NCBI GenBank assembly: GCA_021234155.1
Contig: JAJEKV010000003.1
Coordinates: forward strand, 19,574,386-19,638,385
Origin: Isoetes taiwanensis
Taxonomy: Eukaryota; Streptophyta; Lycopodiopsida; Isoetales; Isoetaceae
Length of the DNA stretch: 64,000 nucleotides
Reading direction: 5' to 3'
The position numbers were made by a program, and so were the translations under genes. Positions 57,616 through 64,000 of the stretch are shown in pieces. Numbering within the stretch: position 1 is the first letter of the stretch; every line of letters begins with the position of its first letter. The notes beneath the pieces are model-generated. The model did no database searches, had not been told where the DNA came from, and saw nothing but the letters and a program-made list of their open reading frames with translations.

Positions 57616-58530
57616 AAGCATGGTGTAGTGGAACATCACGGTGTCAACCCAATTCCTAAACCACGCCCCATTCCAATTTCCACCTAAAGATTCCTAAACC
57701 CCACCCGCCTTTCACGAAGCACATGGCTATGGCACTTAATCCGGTTGTGGATCAATCGGTTCATACTTTGAATCATTTAATTTGGAAGCAAATCGCCTAA
57801 AATCTAGAAGCGAGACACGGTGTGAGAAGAGAACTCGAGGTAAGAGCGGGATCATAAAAGACGCCAAAGAAAGAAAGGGAAGCCAAGAAGAATTAGCAAA
57901 ATTGCATCGGTGAGAGGGAGGATCCACGAGGCGGTCTCTACTAGAAGTACGTCCGAATGGTGTTGAAATTATTATCTTCATTTCATAGCACCACTAATGG
58001 CGGTGACGGTGATAGAAAGAGGTTTTCACGAGATTTCACGGAAGATGACCTGATATGAGCGGCGTGCTTGGTGAAGAAATTTTGAAAAGATTTGCAAACC
58101 AAGAGCATTGTGGTCGGCAACCCTCAGACTTCCATTCAACTTGTGAAAGGAAGTCCTACTTGACAATAGCCAGTTTAGCAGCCAAGAGTAGTTGCCTTGC
58201 TATGGTAGTAGAGGAAGCATTGGCGAAATGCTAATGCATGATACTTTCGGTGTTTTAATTCTTTGGATGTTCATCCTAGAATCTGCAAAGCAAATTAGAA
58301 GGAAGAGATAGATTGCAAAAGGAAATGGGTTTTGTACAAAATAGTTAGAAGAAGCGGTCACAATTCCCAATTACGTCATAGAACTTGTAGGTAATTTTTG
58401 GACTGAAAAGCGATGGGAGTCTCTCCAAATGCAAAAGGATGTCAAGTTCGGAAGATTGGAGCGAAATGTAAAGAGCGGGGATCATGCACTCACTATACGG
58501 AAGAATCCGCGGGGTTATTTCATTTCTTCA
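57615..58530. other. Unassigned sequence
   Basis: CCTAAACC words recur near 57,650-57,700 (CCTAAACCACGCCCC, CCTAAACCCCACCC). An 81-codon minus frame (57,736-57,981) has no motif. No gene supported. Confidence 0.4.
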
Positions 58531-58534
58531 TCTT

Positions 58535-58690
58535 CACCACATTTTATTGTTAATGTGGTATGTGGTATGTGGTTAGTGATTGCTTGTGATATATGGTTAG
58601 GTATGGTTGGTGCTTGTGGTATGTGGTGCACATTAATCTTTGTGATATATGATATGTGGTGCCTAGTGTTGGTAGTGCATTAGTGCTTAA
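58535..58690 (+). repeat. GT/TATGTGGT-rich cryptic repeat
   Basis: Irregular GGTATGTGGT, TGTGATATATGG and GTGGTGCCTAGTG words run into the regular minisatellite that follows. This looks like its decayed edge. Confidence 0.55.
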
Positions 58691-59255
58691 GAATAAATCT
58701 TGTAAATATATGCTTTGTAGGTGCCTAGTGTAAGGTGAATAACATGAATTGTAAAATACATCTTTGTAATATGCTCACGTGGTGCCTAGTGTGGTGAGAA
58801 AAATATGGTGTAAAATAAATGTTGTAAAATATACTTTGTAGTTGCCTAGTGTGAGTGAATAACATGGTGTAAAATAAATCGCGTAATATATGCTATGTGA
58901 GTTGCCTAGTGTGGTGAAAATATGGTGTCTGATAAATTATGGAATATATGCTTTTCACGGTGCCTAATGTAGCCGTGGAATAACATGGTGTAAAATAAAT
59001 CTTTGTAATATATGCTATGTATGGTGCCTAGTGGTGAAAATATAGATTGTCCTGATAAATTATGTAATATATGCTTTGTGGTGCCTAGTGGTGAATAGCG
59101 AGGGTGTAAGATGAATGTACGTAATATATGTTATGAGTTACTTTAGTGTGTGGTGAATAGCGTGGTGTATGAAATAAATCTTGTAATATATGCTATGTAG
59201 TTACTGGTGTGAGGTGGAAAATGTAGTGTCTGATAAATTATGTAATATATGCTGA
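58690..59255 (+). repeat. ~60-bp minisatellite, about nine units, partly dimeric
   Basis: The unit contains TGTAATATATGCT, TTGTAGTTGCCTAGTGTGGT, GAATAACATGGTGTAAAATA and AATCT. From about 58,860 two variants alternate: one with AACATGGTGTAAAATAAAT, the other with AATATGGTGTCTGATAAATT. This suggests a ~120-bp higher-order dimer. Units differ by frequent small indels. Confidence 0.85.
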
Positions 59256-59259
59256 TCAC

Positions 59260-62200
59260 CTTGTTATCTTTCCTTGGAGTTGCAATTGTTGAAGTCAAGG
59301 CCGGAACATCCTAGTGTTATGGTCATGAGAGGATGTTTGAAAATTTGGCTCATGGTTTGTTGTAAAATTAAGGACTTGATAGTTGGCTGCTTTGTATATA
59401 CCATGTTAGAATCACGAGATGCTAATAGATGGCTTCAATATTATGAGAACTAAGCACCCAAAAGAGTACTTGGTTGCACTTGTCGGCTTCTTGGTCGAGA
59501 CATATATAGTGAATCTGGGGCATCTGAATACAAAATAAGTAGCACCACCGACCCCAATTTTTGAGTTCCGATTGTTTTACTTATGCAAGGAAATTGTTGT
59601 TTTTATGCCAAAAAACAACAGAAATAACTTAAAGTCCGTGGCGGATTTATGGGATTTGCACAAAGGCAGTGGTTTTGGCTGAAGAAATTTCTCGTAGTTT
59701 TTTGGCACCTTTTTTTTGGTCAGCGTGTCCTTTTTTCAACTGTTGTTTTGCAAATTTTTTATCGCGTGTGGTTTTCTTGTTGTGGTTTTCACGAGCCATA
59801 CGTTGTTGTTCATCAAAATAACAGCGTTGGTGTAGATATTACTACAAGTATAAGCTTAAATTACAGCGTCAAAGTAAGATGGTTTATTTAAAATAGTGAA
59901 ATGTGGTTTAACCAAGTACCACTGTTACTTAAATCTGTTTTTAATGCTACTATCTATTTGTTTTCTAAAATAAAGACATGTAAAAAGCACTATTGAGTAC
60001 ACATAGAAAAAAAAAGATGTTTCAATGTGTCTTTAGGCCAATGAAATATCGACATTGGCATACTTTAAAAAATATAAGCGAATACAATATAATACAATAT
60101 TGTACGTGTCATAATTTGTTTAAAAAATAAAACATTTTTTTCGACACATTATTACTTTTAAATGTGATTTTTAACCAGTAAATATTAACACATGGCATAC
60201 TTTTTAAATAGTACTATTTTAACTAATGGGAAATGTAGACCGTGGTGCACAATTGAAAAAAAATTAATTATATACCACAATTTAAAAATTTAAAAGATCC
60301 AATATATCTATGGATCCTTTATTGATTTTGTTTATTTCAAAATAAAGAAGCCTTTTGAGATGGAGACCCAAACAAGCCCACATGGCATAATAATATTAGA
60401 TTGTAAGATTCTATCACTAATTAATAGGTAATGGAGTATCAACCATTAGATACAAAATAATTTAGATGCCAGCGGAAACCATTGAAAATTCATAGATTCA
60501 TAATTTGAGAAGCCGAGAAAATGCATTCTGATACTTTAGATGGAATGATGTTCCCACTTTTGTAATTTTTGATAAAGAAGCGGGTCTTTGGATCCATTAT
60601 AAAATTCGCCGGGGATGTGCATAAAGGAAAAATATTGTGTTCAAAAATGCCTAGATCATACAAAAAAATGAAACAAGTTGATAGTTTTTACTGTTTTAGA
60701 ATCTACAACGATGTTAAGCTTCATGCATGCTGTTGTTTTAGAGAACAACGATTTACACTCTGTTTACTTCAACAAATTTTGGAGCGGGTTTTGAAGGCGG
60801 TCTAATAGCTTGTCCCCTTTAGTTTTCATTTATGACATCTAGCGGGTGTCACATTTACTATGATCCTGTAGACATAGATTCAATCCTTCATGAGGTAAGT
60901 TGCAAATACGATTCCCAAAATAAGGCGGCACACATAAGCGAGTCACCTATCATTTAAGGAACAACCTCAAATCTAACACAAGGTCAATTACTCTAAAGAC
61001 AAAAACTAGTAGAGATCTTCTTGTTCTATCTCTTAAGCTTTGGTTTCACAGTCGAGCTTCGAGTCTGAAGAACCACATCCAAATCCTTTCTTTTGAGATA
61101 CCATTTCCTAGAAAATCCGAGGATTAGTAATGCAAGGACTAGAGATCAAAACATAAGAAAAATAGATAATGCCATGCCACCTGCACTCTCTTGCTCTGTT
61201 GCTGCTCCTCGAGTCATGGCTGTTGCTCCTTTGTAGCCAGAATTACTCTTATTAGGCGCAAGAGAGCGATTAGATCTTTGCTATTAGGCAAGGCGATTCC
61301 TGCCATCACAGGACACAATTAAGCTTGGATCAAGCGGCGTGTTGGGCTCATGGCAGATCCATATACCCTGAGATCAAACCCGGTTCCAAATACAAATATC
61401 AGATCAAGCGATTGCTATGCACAACTGGGAGAGTTATCTTTGGTAAGGACCAAATAAACCCTGAAAAGCGAACAAGCGAGGCCATAATCAGCTATGGCGA
61501 CTAGCCCAATCGATTTGAAACGAGAATAAATGGTTACAACCCATATTAGGTGCAACAAGCCAAGATTGAAGCTCGAGAGTGCCATCACATCTAAGCTAGG
61601 CAGCCCAACTCACAAGGCGCCAGAATGAAGCTCTGCCATCGCCAATCGGAAACACAAGCTACAAACCAAAGGCGTTTATTAGTAGGATTAGCGGGGGCCA
61701 GCGGATGCGCAATCCTAAGCGGATTGGTGAGGCCAAAGAATATGGCCCGTTGGATGCGAAGTCTAGAAATTATCCGCAGGAATATTCCTGTATATATTTA
61801 TTTGTGATTTTGTCAGGTAGTTTTGTTTGCAAATTTTTTTTGTGTTGGCGATAATTAAAATTTTTGACATGAGAAGTAATGCGAAATTATTTGTTGCTCC
61901 TAAAATTTCCATCAAAATTAATCTGAAGGATTTCTTATATTATGCTTCATTATTGAGTGCCGCGTTGAGCTTATCGTAACCACTGCGGTAGGTGGGAATT
62001 CTGGTTAGTATCTGTAAGTTATGTTTAAGAAACCCGGGGTTATTGGAGAAAAGCCAAGTGGTGCATGCAGCTCGCCCGATGTTTAAGCCAGAGAAAGAAC
62101 TCACGGTCCCTAATCTTCCCCGGTGTTGGCATCCATAAACTAAAGAATTTTGAATCCTTCCTTATAGCGAATCAACCACGCACGATGGCTGAGGCTCGAA

Positions 62201-62460
62201 GATTGCTTGTCATGTTTCATATCACGCAAAAATAGGGTTTTCCAATATCAAGTTACACCTGTCTCAATTGATTCGAGCTTTGGTTTTAACACTATCGATC
62301 CGGGCACACCCTCGGGAATCCGTAGTTTTCCCTGTCCAGTAGCCTCCCTATCGCATCACGCGGGCAGAACAACGGCTGGGCGGGGCTGGAGTTTTAATGC
62401 AACGCCGCTATCGGTCCCTGATAGCGGCCATCTTTCTTTTAGAACCATTGTCGAATGCCA
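59260..62460. other. Unassigned sequence, no gene seen
   Basis: 59.6-59.85 kb is rich in G+T on the plus strand. 60.0-60.5 kb is very A+T-rich. Frames such as 60,569-60,805 (78 codons, plus) and the first part of 62,207-62,602 have no recognisable domain. Confidence 0.45.
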
Positions 62461-62469
62461 TCAAAACCC

Positions 62470-63990
62470 GGTGGTGACATGTTTGAGCCACCTTAGCATG
62501 CTTGAGGCACCTAAACCAACATGCCGCTTAGGCTCAAACATGCCAAGGTGGCTCCGAACGCGTATCAAGGTGGCTCAAGCGTGCCTCCAACATGCCACCT
62601 AGGCAGCAACATGCCAAGGTGGCTCAAACCGTAAGTGGGCTCCCAACATGCCACCTGAAGCAACATGCCGGTGAAATCAAACCTCACCACTTCAAAGCTC
62701 CGGCATGCCAGGTGAAATCAAACATCTGCTCTAGGCCCTAACGCCGTATGGGCTCAAACATGCCACTCGGCTCAAACATGCCAAGGTGAAGCTCAAACGT
62801 GCCCGTCGCGGGCTCAACGTGCCACCTGGGGCTCCAACATTGCCAGGTGATGCCACTGGAAGCAACATGCCACCTAGGCTCAAACGTGCCGGGTGGCTCA
62901 AACATCTCAAGGTGGCTCCGACATGCCAAGGTGGCTCCAAGCATGCCACCTAAAGGGCTCCGCCATCCGCCGGGAGTGGCTCAGAGGCAATGCCATATTG
63001 GGCTCCAACATGCTACCTAAAATTCAACGTATAGGGTGAAATCAGAGCATGCCCTGAGTGTCATGTCCAAATCATGCGGGCCGATACACCTTGGCATGTT
63101 CAAATGGCATGTTGGGCCTGCGTGTTTGAAGCCATATGTATATTTGAGCCTAAGGTGGCATGAACTGTGCCCTGCTTATCTACGATAACGATATATGTTG
63201 AGCCCTGGGTGGCATGTTGAATTCTGGAGTGGCATTCGAGCCACCGCTGGCATGTTTGAGGGCCCTGGAATGACTGTTAGGTTTCCTATGGCATGTTAGA
63301 CCTAAGTGAACTGCATGGCATGTTTGAGGCCCCTGGGTGGCATGTTTGAGCAACCCTAGGAATGTTAAGGGCCTAGGTCAATATTTAGACCCATGTGGCA
63401 TGTTGAGCCACCTTGGCAGAGTTAGACATAGGTGGCATGTTGGAGCCGTGTATGTTTGAGCATGTTGGGCCCTGGATTGGCATGTTGGACACCTTGGCAT
63501 TTTTAGCCCTAGGTGGCATGTTTGAACCACCTTGTGTTGGAATCCGTGGCATGTTTGAGCCCTAGGTGGCATGTTGGGCTTCGTTATGTTTGAGCCCACC
63601 TTGGCATGTTTGAGCCACCTGGCATGTTAGAACCTAGATGGCGTTGGATCCACCTTGGCATGTGGGAGCTACCTTGGCATGTTTGAGCCCTGGGTGGCAT
63701 GTTTAGTACACTTGGCATGTTGGGCCATGGCATGTTGGAGCCTATGTGGCGTAATTTAGGAGCCCGTGGCATGTTTGAGCCACCTTAGCGAGGGTTTGAG
63801 CCGTTGGAGCCTAGGTGGCATGCGACCAACTTGGCATGTTGGGCCTACCGTTGTGTTGGAACCAAGTGGCATGTTGGGCCACCTGTGGCATGTTGGAACC
63901 TCGTGGCGTGGCAGGCGCTGGCATGTTGGAGCGCCGTTGGCATGTTGGAGCGGCGTGGCATGTTTGAGCCTTTATGTAGGCGACGGCTTG
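62470..63990. repeat. ~20-bp minisatellite with strand switches
   Basis: The unit is GGCATGTTTGAGCC joined by one of two linkers, CTAGGTG or ACCTTG, giving a ~40-bp two-part repeat. From 62,478 to about 62,510 it reads in this orientation. From about 62,518 to 63,060 it reads as the reverse complement (AACATGCCACCTAGGCTCAA, AACATGCCAAGGTGGCTCC). From about 63,090 to the window end it returns to the first orientation. Units are strongly diverged by indels. The His/Pro/Cys-rich frames across it are repeat artefacts. It probably continues beyond the window. Confidence 0.85.
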
Positions 63991-64000
63991 GATTTCTACC

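Noticed and set aside
58690-59255. CRISPR-like array
   Set aside because: The units are contiguous with no unique spacers, and the setting is a plant nuclear genome. It is a minisatellite.
62731-63772. Repetitive His/Pro/Met-rich open frames near the right end
   Set aside because: They are translations of the ~20-bp minisatellite and change frame with each unit indel.

Overview
This window looks like intergenic chromatin of a large, repeat-rich nuclear plant genome. Three things support that: Ty1/copia polyprotein remnants, a plant-type small organelle-targeted protein gene, and kilobase after kilobase of frameshifted transposon copies, minisatellites and sequence with no coding signal. I cannot fix the species. 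A fern, gymnosperm or other large-genome land plant would fit. I see no rRNA, intact tRNA, CRISPR array, operon or bacterial signature.

Only one gene is well supported as intact: a 152-codon intronless reading frame on the minus strand at 37,470-37,928. Its N-terminus resembles a mitochondrial presequence and its C-terminal half is highly charged and helical. It has a CCAAT box and TATA-like element upstream and an AATAAA downstream. It is flanked by a CpG-rich block (38.1-38.7 kb) and lies between two ~1 kb dispersed repeats in the same orientation (35.1-36.2 and 42.9-43.9 kb).

The left third (1-18 kb) is mostly degenerate sequence. It holds the best-resolved structure here: an LTR retrotransposon (8,240-12,836) with two 440-bp LTRs and a 5-bp target duplication ATGAT, but no recognisable gag or pol. 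It sits inside an older unclassified repeat, and a second copy of that repeat at 15.13-16.5 kb preserves the unoccupied insertion site. From 17.7 to 22.8 kb there are local tandem duplications and a tRNA-like (SINE-like) fragment. A broken DDE-type transposase with WSDGC and GHGK motifs lies at 23.0-24.0 kb.

The middle (24-50 kb) is mostly unassigned. It contains frame-broken coding-like blocks at 25.9, 27.5, 29.0-29.6 and 30.0-30.2 kb, a 245-bp homopyrimidine tract between two direct repeats (41.4-41.95 kb), a possible reverse-transcriptase fragment (44.8 kb) and a poly(A)-tailed retroposon 3' end on the minus strand (48.9 kb).

The right part (51.6-57.6 kb) holds two decayed Ty1/copia copies in tandem. 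The first carries an internal inversion of its integrase segment. The second carries a 479-bp solo-LTR-like insertion. After them come a ~60-bp minisatellite (58.7-59.25 kb) and a long ~20-bp minisatellite (62.47-64.0 kb) whose strand orientation flips twice.

Almost every coding remnant is broken by small indels, whereas the 152-codon gene is clean. I found no evidence for a new multi-gene system. The most novel items are the unclassified host repeat, the non-coding LTR element nested in it, the strand-switching minisatellite and the inverted integrase block.
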